Below, piece after piece: positions 37,027-46,676 of a stretch of DNA of 64,000 bases. This DNA is from Fontibacillus phaseoli (lineage in GTDB: Bacteria; Bacillota; Bacilli; Paenibacillales; Paenibacillaceae), in assembly GCF_003337355.1 (NCBI RefSeq), contig NZ_QPJW01000016.1:1-64000 (forward strand). Reading direction: 5' to 3'. The notes under the pieces are model-generated. The model worked only from the letters and a program-made list of their open reading frames with translations. It searched no databases and was not told where the DNA came from. Numbering within the stretch: position 1 is the first letter of the stretch; each line of letters opens with the position of its first letter. Made by a program: the position numbers and the translations under genes.

Positions 37027-37464
37027 AGTTAGATGTACTCCCATCCGGTAGGATCAGGTCCAAGGAGGGCCGGTTATATCCGGGATTTTGAACCCGATGG
37101 TCAAGGCAGAAGACGATGATTTATACCCCTAATCTTGCGGAGAATACCGTTTTTTGCGGGGGGAGTCAAAAATACCCCTACCCAAATTATTGAAAGATGA
37201 TAATATATTAATTAACTAACCTCCTTTGCTGTTAAAAAGTACTGCCTGTACTTTCAACCATGCAGCAAGATTCTTCCTACCTGGAGCTTCTCGGTTAACA
37301 AACTGCTCCTAGAAAACACCTCAATCTAAAGATTGCATTCTGCAGTCGCACCAACACACCTCTGATCTGATTTTTCAATAATCAGCATTCGTATCACACA
37401 CTTCTTAATTAATGTTGCCCCTATGCCGCACTATCCGCCCTAGTTGTTATTTGCTTGCACAATT

Positions 37465-37482
37465 TAGTGAATTTTTTCACAA
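37465..37482. promoter_or_regulatory. Rex- or Fnr-like operator
   Basis: TAGTGAA-TTTT-TTCACAA matches the Rex operator TTGTGAA-N4-TTCACAA at 13 of 14 positions. The same bases match the CRP/Fnr form TGTGA-N6-TCACA at 9 of 10. Rex responds to NADH/NAD+ and controls fermentative and hydrogenase genes in Firmicutes. It lies about 510 bp before hydE, and no clear promoter is seen next to it. Confidence 0.45.
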
Positions 37483-37491
37483 ACGTTTGAT

Positions 37492-37662
37492 TGATTAATT
37501 CATCAAGTTTACTGAATTTACTGAGTTCATTGAGTTGCCAGGGTATCAAATTGTCAAGTTACTGGTTTACTGAGTTCGCCGGACTTACCGGTTGTTGAGT
37601 TCACTGAATACTTCGTTCACCGACAAGAGTTTGCGGAGTTAACGAGAATACCGAGTTCTATC
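37492..37662. repeat. Decayed 9-bp repeat
   Basis: Units close to TTTACTGAG / TTCATTGAG recur with a period of about nine bases and drifting phase through this stretch. The remainder of 37027-37989 is AT-rich with no recognisable gene; an open frame at 37854-38042 has no support. Confidence 0.55.
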
Positions 37663-37989
37663 GATTTCTTGCTGCGATTTTTTTGTATCATGGATCCACT
37701 TGGGTATTGTCTTGCTGCTTCTTTGCTTTAGTTTGCCGCTACTATGTTATGTACTTTTGTTTTTACTGTTGTTTTTGCTTTAGGTTCACGCAATTATTCG
37801 TGCCGTAGTTTTTGTATGGTTAAGCTCTAGTTTTTTGCCCTGTTTTCGGAACGGTGTTAACACTCCTTTCCACAACCATGTTTTACAACTGTATTTCACG
37901 GCTTTGCTTTCTGATCTGCATAACTGCATTCCACACCATTCAGAGTTTTTCGCATTCCGTTTATTCCTTGTTCAAGAGGATGATTGCTG

Positions 37990-39066
37990 ATGAGACAGTT
38001 AATCCACAAGCTCTATTCCCGCGGGGGGTTGTCCAGGGATGAAATCGTCTATTTACTGGCCCGTCTTGATGCAGGGGTGCGTAAAGAGCTGTATGGCCTG
38101 GCCGACCGGAAACGGCGCGAAAAGTATGGAGACAAGGTTTTTTTGCGCGGTCTGATTGAATTCTCGAGCTATTGCAGGCGGGACTGCCTTTATTGCGGGC
38201 TGCGGGCCAGCAACAGGTCGGCGGAGAGGTATCGGCTGAAGCCTCCGGAAATCCTTGATTGCTGCCGGGAAGGGTACGGCCTGGGATATCGGACATTTGT
38301 GCTCCAAAGCGGCGAGGATCCTTGGTATACGGAGGAGATTTTGGTAAATCTCATTCAGGAGATTAAGGCCGAGTTTCCCGATACGGCGCTGACTTTATCG
38401 ATCGGCGAGCGGGAGGATCGGACGTACCAAAGATTGTACGAAGCGGGGGCGGACCGGTTTTTATTGCGACATGAAACCGCTTCCCCAAAACTCTACCAAA
38501 CTCTTCATCCTTCGATGTCTTTTGACAATCGGCGGAGATGCCTCAAGGTGCTCCAGGAAATCGGATACCAGGTGGGAGCCGGCTTCATGGTTGGTTTGCC
38601 GGGGCAGACCGCGGATGATTTAGCGGATGATTTGCTGTATTTGCAAGCTTTACACCCGGACATGATCGGTATTGGCCCGTTTATTCCGCATTCCCGAACT
38701 CCTTTAAGCGGGGCGGCGGCCGGTACGATTGAGGATACATTGGCAATGGTCGCCCTGGCGCGCTTGATGGTGCCGGATGCGCTCATTCCCGCAACGACCG
38801 CCTTGGGTTCGCTGGATTCAGAGGGGCGGGAGAAGGCTCTGAAGGCTGGAGCCAACATCGTGATGCCGAACTTGTCACCTATTGCAGTCCGCACAAAATA
38901 TGCCCTGTATAACAACAAGATCTGTACCGGCGACGAGTCGGCGGCTTGCAGGCATTGCCTGGAGCTGCGGATTCATGCGGCCGGCTTTTCCGTGGATATG
39001 GGGAGGGGGGATAGCCTGAAATCATTCCAGGTGAAGCGGCTTACGGCTTCACAATCAGCACAATAA
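37990..39066 (+). CDS. hydE: [FeFe] hydrogenase maturase HydE
   Basis: A 358-residue radical SAM enzyme. The cluster-binding motif CRRDCLYCG (CxxxCxxC) follows FLRGLIEFSSY near residue 58. Further family features are FVLQSGEDPWYTEE, DRFLLRHETASP and GFMVGLPGQT. HydE takes part in assembling the H-cluster's diiron site, processing the HydG-made Fe(CO)2(CN)cysteine complex. ATG 37990 follows AAGAGGATG; a TTG six bases earlier is less likely. It is the first gene of the plus-strand hyd operon. Confidence 0.95.
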   Translation: MRQLIHKLYSRGGLSRDEIVYLLARLDAGVRKELYGLADRKRREKYGDKVFLRGLIEFSSYCRRDCLYCGLRASNRSAERYRLKPPEILDCCREGYGLGYRTFVLQSGEDPWYTEEILVNLIQEIKAEFPDTALTLSIGEREDRTYQRLYEAGADRFLLRHETASPKLYQTLHPSMSFDNRRRCLKVLQEIGYQVGAGFMVGLPGQTADDLADDLLYLQALHPDMIGIGPFIPHSRTPLSGAAAGTIEDTLAMVALARLMVPDALIPATTALGSLDSEGREKALKAGANIVMPNLSPIAVRTKYALYNNKICTGDESAACRHCLELRIHAAGFSVDMGRGDSLKSFQVKRLTASQSAQ

Positions 39067-39111
39067 TCTGTGAAATAAAACACAAAACCCTATACAGAGG
39101 AGAAATGGCGA

Positions 39112-40104
39112 ATGAGCAAATGGACCAAAAGTAATCAGCCGGGATTTTTCGAAATCCGGCTGGAATCCATCGGCGGGCTGGGCGCAAATCTGGCCGGGAA
39201 AATGCTGGCCGAATCCGGGGTGCTGGGGCTCGGCCTGAATGGAGCCGGCTTTTCATCATATGGCTCGGAAAAGAAAGGATCCCCGGTTAAAAGCTTTATC
39301 CGGTTTTGCGGTCCCGACATGGAGATCCGCGACCACAGTCCGATCGAACAGCCGGATGTCATCGGCGTATTTCATGAAGCGCTGCACACGACCGTGCAGG
39401 TGCTGAGCGGGTTGAAGCCCGGCGGAGTCGTCCTGGTCAACTCAACCCGCAGCTTTGAGGAGATCCGCAGCGATCTGAACTATCCCCATGGAACGCTGGC
39501 CATGGTCGATGCCTTGGGCATCGCCTTGGAGGAGCGAACCAGGGTGAATACCTCGATGCTGGGAGCCTTGTTCCGGATCTGCGATTTCTTGGATCGCGAT
39601 TCCATGCGGGATGTTATCCGGCGTACCTTTGAAAAAAAATACCCGCAGCTCGTCGAGCCCAATTTGCGGACTTTCGACCGGGGTTATGACGAGGTGCAGT
39701 TTGAAACGGTGGAATCTCCCGCCGAAGCGGCTGCGGTATCCTTTTTGCGGCAACAACCTCAGCTTGGTTATGAAACGCAGGAACTGGGCGGAATTATCCG
39801 GACACAAGGAAACAGTCTGCTTAAAGATTTAAGCGGCTCCCGTCAGGGATATGTGCCCGAGTTGAATCTGGAATCCTGCATTCATTGCGCCAACTGCGAT
39901 GCAGCCTGTCCCGATCTATGCTTCGTATGGGAATCCGCGGAGGATAAGTGCGGGAGAAGGCAGATGTTTTTGCAGGGAATCGATTATCAATATTGCAAAG
40001 GCTGCTTGAAATGTGTGGAAGTGTGCCCGACCGGGTCGCTGGCTCCCCTCCGGGAAGAGGCCGGATACGCCGACAGCAATCGTGTAGCGCATGTTTTTAA
40101 TTAA
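39112..40104 (+). CDS. 2-oxoacid:ferredoxin oxidoreductase, fused gamma and ferredoxin (delta) subunits
   Basis: A 330-residue protein. Residues 1-195 are the gamma (catalytic-domain) subunit fold: RLESIGGLGANLAGKMLAE, GAGFSSYGSEKKGSPV and PDVIGVFHEALH. Residues 255-325 carry two [4Fe-4S] motifs, CIHCANCDAACPDLC and CKGCLKCVEVCP. Together with the next gene it forms a complete oxidoreductase that oxidises a 2-oxoacid and CoA to acyl-CoA, CO2 and reduced ferredoxin. Pyruvate is the likely substrate but this is inference. The gene is 28 bp from the next and co-transcribed. Confidence 0.88.
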   Translation: MSKWTKSNQPGFFEIRLESIGGLGANLAGKMLAESGVLGLGLNGAGFSSYGSEKKGSPVKSFIRFCGPDMEIRDHSPIEQPDVIGVFHEALHTTVQVLSGLKPGGVVLVNSTRSFEEIRSDLNYPHGTLAMVDALGIALEERTRVNTSMLGALFRICDFLDRDSMRDVIRRTFEKKYPQLVEPNLRTFDRGYDEVQFETVESPAEAAAVSFLRQQPQLGYETQELGGIIRTQGNSLLKDLSGSRQGYVPELNLESCIHCANCDAACPDLCFVWESAEDKCGRRQMFLQGIDYQYCKGCLKCVEVCPTGSLAPLREEAGYADSNRVAHVFN

Positions 40105-40131
40105 AGCTAAAGCGTAAGGAGGACTTTTCCT

Positions 40132-42423
40132 ATGTCGATCATGGAAGAAGCAGTAACAGCATTAACGACCCCGGAACAAACGGTTGCTTTTGAGTCGGGG
40201 AATGAAGCCGCGGCAATGGCGGCAATGCAGATCAATTATCATGTGATGGGTTATTTCCCGATCACGCCGTCGACGGAAATCGCTCAAATTCTCGATCAGA
40301 AGAAGGCGCAGGGTCTTCATGATATCCAACTGATCGCCGCGGACGGCGAGCACGGATCGGCGGGCATCTGCTATGGAGCGGCGTTGAGCGGAGCTCGGGT
40401 AGTCAATGCGACGAGCGCTAACGGATTTATGTACATGCTGGAACAGATTCCCGTACAATCGGGGACCCGGTTTCCGATGGTGTTAAACCTGGTGACACGC
40501 GCTATCAGCGGTCCGCTGGATATTCGCGGCGACCACTCCGATTTGTATTATGCGCTGAACACGGGCTGGCTCATTTTGACGGCCAGCACACCGCAGGCGG
40601 TATACGACATGAACATTATCGCATTGAAACTGTCCGAGCATACCGATGTGCGGTTGCCGGTTATTGTCGCTTACGACGGTTTCTTTACTTCCCATCAAAA
40701 ACGGAAGCTCCATTATTTCCAGGATGGCCGAAGCGTCCGCGCTTTTGTCGGAGAGCAGCCGCCGGCGGGATTCGATAATGTGGCCGATCCGGCCAATCCG
40801 ATTACGATCGGCGCCCATATGAACGGCGACGACCTGCTGAATAACCATTACCAGCTGCATCTTGCTCAGGAGCAGGCGGCCGGGGTGTATAAGCAGATCG
40901 TCCACCAATATGAACAATTGTCCGGACGCAGCTATGAAACGCTGGAGCTGTACTGCATGGACGATGCCGAAGTCGCGCTATTCCTCTTGAATTCGGCGGC
41001 GGAATCGGCAAAGGATACGGTCGACAAGTTGCGCGCGGAAGAGATCAAGGCGGGGCTGGTCCGGCCGAATATTATCCGGCCGTTCCCGGCTGAAGAGCTG
41101 CGGAATGCGCTGCGCGGCGTCAAAGCGCTGCTTGTCGGCGAGCGGGCCGACTCTTACGGCGGACAGGGCGCCAATATGACGCATGAGGTGCGCTCCGCCT
41201 TGAAGCTGGACCCGGATAATTCCACGATCGTGCTCTCCCGGGTGTTTGGGCTGGGAGGCAAGGATTTTTATCCGGATGATGCGGATGCTTTCTTCCGCCT
41301 GGCCTTAGAGGCCGTTGAAAAGGGCCGTGCAGAGGTGCCTTTTGACTATTACGGCCAAGTGCCGGGGGAGGAAGATAAACGGCTTCAACCGGTGTTGACT
41401 CCGCGCCATGGCGATGCCTATAAGAGCGGTCTGATCCAAATTACGCCGAACGAGGCGACCGGCAAGCTCAAAGTGAAGCTGCCGCCGCTGCGCAGCCTCA
41501 CAGTCAAACCGAAGCGGCTGGCTCCGGGACACGGCGCTTGCCCGGGCTGTAGCGCCATCTCTTCCCTGGAGCTGTTCTATAAAGGGATCGAGGGGGATGT
41601 CGTTACCCTCGTGCAAACCGGCTGCGCTTATGTCGTTACCGCCGGTTATCCGTACACGTCCCATAAACAGACTTTCGTTCACAACCTGTTCCAAAACGGG
41701 GCGGCGACGGTGTCGGGGATGGTTGAAGCTTTTTGGGAGCGGAAACGGCGCGGCGAAATTGAAGTGTCCGATGATGTAACCTTCATTATGGTGACGGGCG
41801 ACGGCGGCATGGATATCGGGATGGGCCCGTCCATCGGGGCGGCGCTGCGCAACCATCGTATGATTATTTTGGAGTATGACAATGAGGGTTATATGAATAC
41901 CGGCTCCCAGTTGTCCTATTCCACGCCGCTCGGACATCAGACGAGTACGTCCGGCGTAGGCAAGAAGCAGAAGGGCAAGGCGTTCCATCATAAGGACACG
42001 CCGCAGATTATGGCCGCAACGAATATCCCGTATGTATTTACGGCGGTGGAGTCCATGCCGCAGGATTTGATTATGAAGGCCGCCAAGGCGCAGTGGTACG
42101 CGCAGAATGAGGGCATGGTTTACGGTAAAGTGTTGAGCACCTGTCCGCTAAACTGGCGCTCCGAAGATCACCTGGGCGGCACCATCCTGAAAGCGGCGGT
42201 AGACTCGTGCTTCTTCCCGCTGTATGAGGTGGAGCATGGCGTAACCACGATTACGTACGATCCGGAAGCGAAGAACAACCGGATCCCGGTGTCGGAGTGG
42301 CTGGAGATGATGGGCAAGACAAAGCACATGCTTGCCGATGAAGAACTGCTGGGCGCTTTCGAGGAAGAGATCGACAAGCGCTGGGAACGTCTCAAGCTGA
42401 AGCATGAATCCCCGCTCCTGTAA
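40132..42423 (+). CDS. 2-oxoacid:ferredoxin oxidoreductase, fused alpha and beta subunits
   Basis: A 763-residue fusion. Residues 15-430 are the alpha subunit (ESGNEAAAMAAMQINYHVMG; YFPITPSTEIAQ; ADGEHGSAGICYGAALSG; SANGFMYMLEQIP). Residues 450-760 are the beta subunit with the thiamine diphosphate site GHGACPGCSAISSLE, GDGGMDIGMG and DNEGYMNTGSQ, and its cluster cysteines. The order alpha-beta in one chain and gamma-delta in another differs from both the single-chain PFOR and the four-gene type. In this operon it would reduce the ferredoxin used by the hydrogenase. Confidence 0.9.
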   Translation: MSIMEEAVTALTTPEQTVAFESGNEAAAMAAMQINYHVMGYFPITPSTEIAQILDQKKAQGLHDIQLIAADGEHGSAGICYGAALSGARVVNATSANGFMYMLEQIPVQSGTRFPMVLNLVTRAISGPLDIRGDHSDLYYALNTGWLILTASTPQAVYDMNIIALKLSEHTDVRLPVIVAYDGFFTSHQKRKLHYFQDGRSVRAFVGEQPPAGFDNVADPANPITIGAHMNGDDLLNNHYQLHLAQEQAAGVYKQIVHQYEQLSGRSYETLELYCMDDAEVALFLLNSAAESAKDTVDKLRAEEIKAGLVRPNIIRPFPAEELRNALRGVKALLVGERADSYGGQGANMTHEVRSALKLDPDNSTIVLSRVFGLGGKDFYPDDADAFFRLALEAVEKGRAEVPFDYYGQVPGEEDKRLQPVLTPRHGDAYKSGLIQITPNEATGKLKVKLPPLRSLTVKPKRLAPGHGACPGCSAISSLELFYKGIEGDVVTLVQTGCAYVVTAGYPYTSHKQTFVHNLFQNGAATVSGMVEAFWERKRRGEIEVSDDVTFIMVTGDGGMDIGMGPSIGAALRNHRMIILEYDNEGYMNTGSQLSYSTPLGHQTSTSGVGKKQKGKAFHHKDTPQIMAATNIPYVFTAVESMPQDLIMKAAKAQWYAQNEGMVYGKVLSTCPLNWRSEDHLGGTILKAAVDSCFFPLYEVEHGVTTITYDPEAKNNRIPVSEWLEMMGKTKHMLADEELLGAFEEEIDKRWERLKLKHESPLL

Positions 42424-42460
42424 GGGAATCAGGGATTTTTGAAAGGGGAGAATTTCATCT

Positions 42461-42970
42461 ATGGAGGATACTTGCTGCGGTCAGGGAAAGGTGAACAAGG
42501 AACGGCTGGATCAGGTCCGGGAGGTCATCGCCCAGTTTCGGATGCTTCAGGGGGCACTGATTCCCGTTCTGCATGAAATCCAGGATATATTCGGTTATTT
42601 ACCGGAGGAAGCGCTCCAAATCGTATCCGAAGAGCTGGAGTTGCCGATGGCGGAAATATACGGGGTAGCGACGTTTTACTCTTTCTTCTCGCTGGAACCG
42701 AAAGGGGAGTACGTGATCCGGGTCTGCATGGGTACAGCCTGCTATATCAAGGGAGCGCAGGCTGTGCTGGACCGGCTGGCCCAGGAACTCGAAATTCCGG
42801 TGCAGGGGACTACGCCTGACGGCAAATTCACGCTGGATGCCACCCGCTGCCTCGGGGCCTGCGGTCTCGCTCCGGTCATGACGATCGGCGAGAAAGTGTA
42901 TGGCCGCTTAACACCGAACGAAATTCCGAAAATCCTGAAATCGATGCGTACGCCCGCCCATACGCATTAA
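42461..42970 (+). CDS. hydC: Hydrogenase subunit HydC (NuoE-like)
   Basis: A 169-residue thioredoxin-fold [2Fe-2S] subunit. Residues 20-80 are the helical NuoE N-terminal part (LIPVLHEIQDIFGYLPEEAL; YGVATFYSFF). The four cluster cysteines are in CMGTACYIKGA and CLGACGLAPV. It forms the small subunit of the HydABC complex with HydB and HydA. AAAGGGGAG precedes ATG 42461. Confidence 0.93.
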   Translation: MEDTCCGQGKVNKERLDQVREVIAQFRMLQGALIPVLHEIQDIFGYLPEEALQIVSEELELPMAEIYGVATFYSFFSLEPKGEYVIRVCMGTACYIKGAQAVLDRLAQELEIPVQGTTPDGKFTLDATRCLGACGLAPVMTIGEKVYGRLTPNEIPKILKSMRTPAHTH

Positions 42971-42982
42971 GGAGGAAACGAC

Positions 42983-44866
42983 ATGAAAACATTAGTGGAT
43001 CTGGAAAGCATACGCACATCTGCGCTGAGCCGGCTTGTCAGGCGGCAGCTCGGCAAGGTGGAGGAGGACAACGTCGGCATTGCTCAGCGGTCCGTCATGA
43101 TTTGCGGCGGTACGGGCTGCGTTTCATCGGATTCGATGATCATCGTCGATGCATTTCATCAGGAAGTAGCCAGTCAGGGGATTGAAGATCAGATCGACAT
43201 CGTGCGTACCGGCTGTTTTGGACTTTGTGAATTGGGGCCCGTGGTTATCGTTTACCCGGAGGAGGTCTTTTATAGCCGTGTCACCGTGGAGGATGTTGCG
43301 GAAATCGTTGAAGATCATTTATTGAAGGGGCAGATTGTAGAGCGGCTGGTTTATGAGGCTTCTATCGAGGACGGGGAGATTTTGCCGCTGCAACAGGTTG
43401 ATTTTTTCCGCAAGCAGATGCGGATTGCTCTTCGCAACTGCGGAACGATCGATCCGGAGGAGATCGACGAGTATATCGCCATGAGCGGATACAAAGGGTT
43501 GCATAATGTGCTGACCATGATGCAACCGGGCGAAGTTATCCGCACGGTGAAAGAAGCCGGGCTCCGGGGCCGCGGAGGCGGGGGCTTTCCGACCGGGGTG
43601 AAGTGGGAAACCGCGGCCAAACAGAATAATCCGCAAAAATATATTATCTGCAATGCCGATGAAGGCGACCCCGGCGCATTTATGGACCGCTCCATTCTGG
43701 AAGGCGACCCGCATTCGGTACTGGAGGGAATGGCGATTGCCGGTTATGCGATCGGGGCGGACCAGGGCTTCATCTATGTGCGGGCCGAATATCCAATTGC
43801 GGTAAGGCGGATTCAACTCGCCATCAAGCAGGCACGGGAGTATGGGTTGCTCGGAGCCAATCTGTTCGGCAGTGACTTTTCTTTTGATGTCAGCGTGCGT
43901 CTCGGGGCCGGTGCCTTCGTGTGCGGGGAAGAAACCGCGCTGATGAATTCGGTGGAGGGCAAACGGGGAATGCCCAATCCGAAGCCGCCGTTTCCGGCGG
44001 TCAGCGGCCTGTGGGAGAAGCCAACGGTCATAAACAACGTGGAGACGTTGGCCAATATCCCGCAGGTGATGCTCAAAGGGTCCGCATGGTATGCCGGTAT
44101 CGGCACGGACAAGAGCAAAGGGACCAAGGTGTTTGCGCTCGGCGGCAAAGTGGTCAACACCGGGCTGGTGGAGGTGCCCATGGGCATCACGCTGCGCGAG
44201 GTTATTTTTGAGATCGGCGGCGGAATTCCCGGCGGCAAGGCCTTCAAGGCGGTGCAGACCGGGGGGCCGTCCGGCGGTTGCCTCACCAGCGAGCATCTGG
44301 ATCGCAAGATCGATTATGATACCTTGCTCAGCCTCGGTTCGATGATGGGCTCGGGCGGCATGCTGGTGATGGATGAGGAGACCTGCATGGTTGACGTGGC
44401 CCGCTATTATCTCGATTTTACACGCGATGAGTCCTGCGGCAAATGCGTTCCTTGCCGGATCGGCACCAAGCGGCTGCTCGAAATTTTGGAGAGAATTACA
44501 GAAGGTAAAGGAACGATGGAAGATCTTGACGTGCTGGATGAATTGTCCGTGCAAATCAAGGCGGCCTCCCTTTGCGGTTTGGGGCAAACCGCTCCGAATC
44601 CGGTGCTGTCCACGCTCAAATATTTCCGAGATGAGTATGTGGCGCATGTGGTCGACAAAAAATGCCCGTCCGGTGTTTGCCGTTCCCTAATCTCGTTCGT
44701 GATCCGGGCCGAGAAGTGCAGAGGCTGCGGGCTGTGCGCGCGCAAATGTCCGGTAAACGCCATTACGGGCAAGATCAAGGAGCCGTATCTCATCGATCCG
44801 GAGCTGTGCATTAAATGCGGGATTTGCTTTGACAGCTGTAAATTTGCCGCCATCTATAAAAGCTAA
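42983..44866 (+). CDS. hydB: Hydrogenase NADH-binding subunit HydB (NuoF-like)
   Basis: A 627-residue flavoprotein. Domains in order: an N-terminal thioredoxin-like [2Fe-2S] domain (MICGGTGCVSS; CFGLCELGP) at 30-110; NADH/FMN-binding NuoF core at 150-390 (GLRGRGGGGFPTGVKW; CNADEGDPGAFMDR); SLBB domain near 400-450; the NuoF cluster ESCGKCVPCRIGT near 485; and a C-terminal pair of [4Fe-4S] sites (CRGCGLCARKCPVNAI; CIKCGICFDSCKFAAI). This arrangement is that of electron-bifurcating HydB. It is the point where NADH and ferredoxin electrons meet. Confidence 0.94.
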   Translation: MKTLVDLESIRTSALSRLVRRQLGKVEEDNVGIAQRSVMICGGTGCVSSDSMIIVDAFHQEVASQGIEDQIDIVRTGCFGLCELGPVVIVYPEEVFYSRVTVEDVAEIVEDHLLKGQIVERLVYEASIEDGEILPLQQVDFFRKQMRIALRNCGTIDPEEIDEYIAMSGYKGLHNVLTMMQPGEVIRTVKEAGLRGRGGGGFPTGVKWETAAKQNNPQKYIICNADEGDPGAFMDRSILEGDPHSVLEGMAIAGYAIGADQGFIYVRAEYPIAVRRIQLAIKQAREYGLLGANLFGSDFSFDVSVRLGAGAFVCGEETALMNSVEGKRGMPNPKPPFPAVSGLWEKPTVINNVETLANIPQVMLKGSAWYAGIGTDKSKGTKVFALGGKVVNTGLVEVPMGITLREVIFEIGGGIPGGKAFKAVQTGGPSGGCLTSEHLDRKIDYDTLLSLGSMMGSGGMLVMDEETCMVDVARYYLDFTRDESCGKCVPCRIGTKRLLEILERITEGKGTMEDLDVLDELSVQIKAASLCGLGQTAPNPVLSTLKYFRDEYVAHVVDKKCPSGVCRSLISFVIRAEKCRGCGLCARKCPVNAITGKIKEPYLIDPELCIKCGICFDSCKFAAIYKS

Positions 44867-44884
44867 AGGTGTGAGGAGATCAAG

Positions 44885-46618
44885 ATGGATACCGTAAAAT
44901 TATGGATCGACAATATCGAAACGGAAGTGCCCCAAGGAACGACGGTTCTCCAGGCAGCCCGCGAGCTGGGCGTGTATATTCCCACCCTTTGCCACATGCA
45001 GGGGGTCAGTCATTCGTCCAATTGCCGCGTCTGTCTGGTAGAGTCGGGCCCCCGATTGATCGCATCTTGTACCTTGGCGGCGGAAGAAGGTATGCAAATC
45101 CGGACCAATACCCAGAAGGTGCGGGATGCGCGGAAGACGACGGTGGAGCTGATCCTGTCGGATCATAACCAAGAGTGCCCTTCCTGTTCGCGAAGCGGTA
45201 CTTGCGAGTTGCAGGATGTCTCCAGGCAGGTCGGCGTTCGCCACGTACGTTATACGGGAAAAAAATCGCACAGTCACGTCGATTTTTCTTCTCCTGCCAT
45301 TATGAGGGATACGTCAAAGTGCATTCTTTGCGGACGGTGCGTAGCGGTGTGCAATCTACAGTCCGTCGGGGCCATCGGGTTTATGAATCGCGGTTTTGAC
45401 ACGACCATCGGCCCGGCGATGGGCAAACCGATAGGCGAAAGCGTTTGCGTAAACTGCGGCCAATGCATTATGGCTTGTCCGGTTGGAGCACTGCAGGAGC
45501 GGGAAAATATGAACGATGTCTGGCAGGCCATCGCCGATCCCAACAAGTTCGTCGTGGTTCAGGCCGCTCCGGCGGTAAGGGTCGCGCTCGGCGAAGAGTT
45601 CGGCATGCCGGTCGGTACCCGGGTGACCGGCAAAATGGTTGCCGCGCTCCGGCGGATCGGGTTCGACAAGGTGTTCGACACGGATTTCGGTGCCGACGTG
45701 ACCATCATGGAGGAAGGCAACGAGCTGCTGCAACGGTTGGAAACCGGCGAACGGCTGCCGCTCATGACCTCCTGTTGCCCGGGCTGGGTGAAATTCGTCG
45801 AGCATTTTTTCCCGGATATGATGGATAACCTCTCCAGTTGCAAATCCCCTCACGAGATGGAGGGGGCGCTCATCAAGAGTTATTTTGCGCAGATGATGGA
45901 CATCGATCCCGAGCGGATCGTGGTCGTTTCGATCATGCCTTGTACGGCAAAGAAATATGAAGGGCAGCGTGAAGAATTGTCGCACGCGGAACGGCAGGAT
46001 GTGGACTATGTCCTGACGACCAGAGAACTGGCCTGGATGATCAAGGAAGCGGGAATCGATTTCGCTCGTCTGCGTGGGGAGGATTTCGACAATCCGTTTG
46101 GCGAGGCGTCCGGAGCCGGAGTCATTTTCGGGGCAACGGGTGGAGTGGCTGAAGCCGCCTTGCGTACGGTGTTTGAGCTGGTTGCCGGAGAAGAGCTGGA
46201 CACCGTCGAGTATACCGCCGTGCGCGGAATGGAGGGGATCAAGGAAACGGCGGTCATGCTGCCTAACGGGAAAATGATTCGTACTGCCGTCGCACACGGT
46301 CTTGGCAACGCCAGAAAACTCATGAACATGATCGCCAAAGGAGAGCGAAACTACGAGTTCATCGAAGTGATGGCCTGTCCGGGCGGTTGCATCTGCGGCG
46401 GCGGCCAGCCTCTGCTCCAGGCCGATCTCAGGGGCAAGGTCAATGTAAAAGCGGAGCGGGCGAAAGCGATCTATGACGAGGACGAGGCGTCGCCGATCCG
46501 CAAATCGCACCGCAATCCGCACATCCTTCGAGTGTATGCGGAGTTCCTGGAGCGGCCGAACAGTTCCAAGAGCCACACTTATCTGCATACGCATTACAAA
46601 GTGCGCTCCCGTTATTAA
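44885..46618 (+). CDS. hydA: [FeFe] hydrogenase catalytic subunit HydA
   Basis: A 577-residue catalytic subunit. N-terminal [2Fe-2S] domain (CHMQGVSHSSNCRVC), a His-ligated cluster (HNQECPSCSRSGTCELQ), and two [4Fe-4S] clusters (CILCGRCVAVCN; CVNCGQCIMACPVGAL) lead to the H-domain. All three H-cluster signatures are present: L1 TSCCPGW, L2 MPCTAKK and L3 MACPGGCICGGGQP. The C-terminal small-subunit segment ends LHTHYKVRSRY. The C-terminal extra [2Fe-2S] domain of Thermotoga HydA is missing, so the subunit is the short form. With HydB and HydC it should form a group A3-like bifurcating enzyme making H2 from NADH plus reduced ferredoxin. Confidence 0.96.
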   Translation: MDTVKLWIDNIETEVPQGTTVLQAARELGVYIPTLCHMQGVSHSSNCRVCLVESGPRLIASCTLAAEEGMQIRTNTQKVRDARKTTVELILSDHNQECPSCSRSGTCELQDVSRQVGVRHVRYTGKKSHSHVDFSSPAIMRDTSKCILCGRCVAVCNLQSVGAIGFMNRGFDTTIGPAMGKPIGESVCVNCGQCIMACPVGALQERENMNDVWQAIADPNKFVVVQAAPAVRVALGEEFGMPVGTRVTGKMVAALRRIGFDKVFDTDFGADVTIMEEGNELLQRLETGERLPLMTSCCPGWVKFVEHFFPDMMDNLSSCKSPHEMEGALIKSYFAQMMDIDPERIVVVSIMPCTAKKYEGQREELSHAERQDVDYVLTTRELAWMIKEAGIDFARLRGEDFDNPFGEASGAGVIFGATGGVAEAALRTVFELVAGEELDTVEYTAVRGMEGIKETAVMLPNGKMIRTAVAHGLGNARKLMNMIAKGERNYEFIEVMACPGGCICGGGQPLLQADLRGKVNVKAERAKAIYDEDEASPIRKSHRNPHILRVYAEFLERPNSSKSHTYLHTHYKVRSRY

Positions 46619-46676
46619 CGGGAGCCACGTTCTATAAATAGCGGGTTCACTCTATTAATCAGCAGGAGGGATTGGG

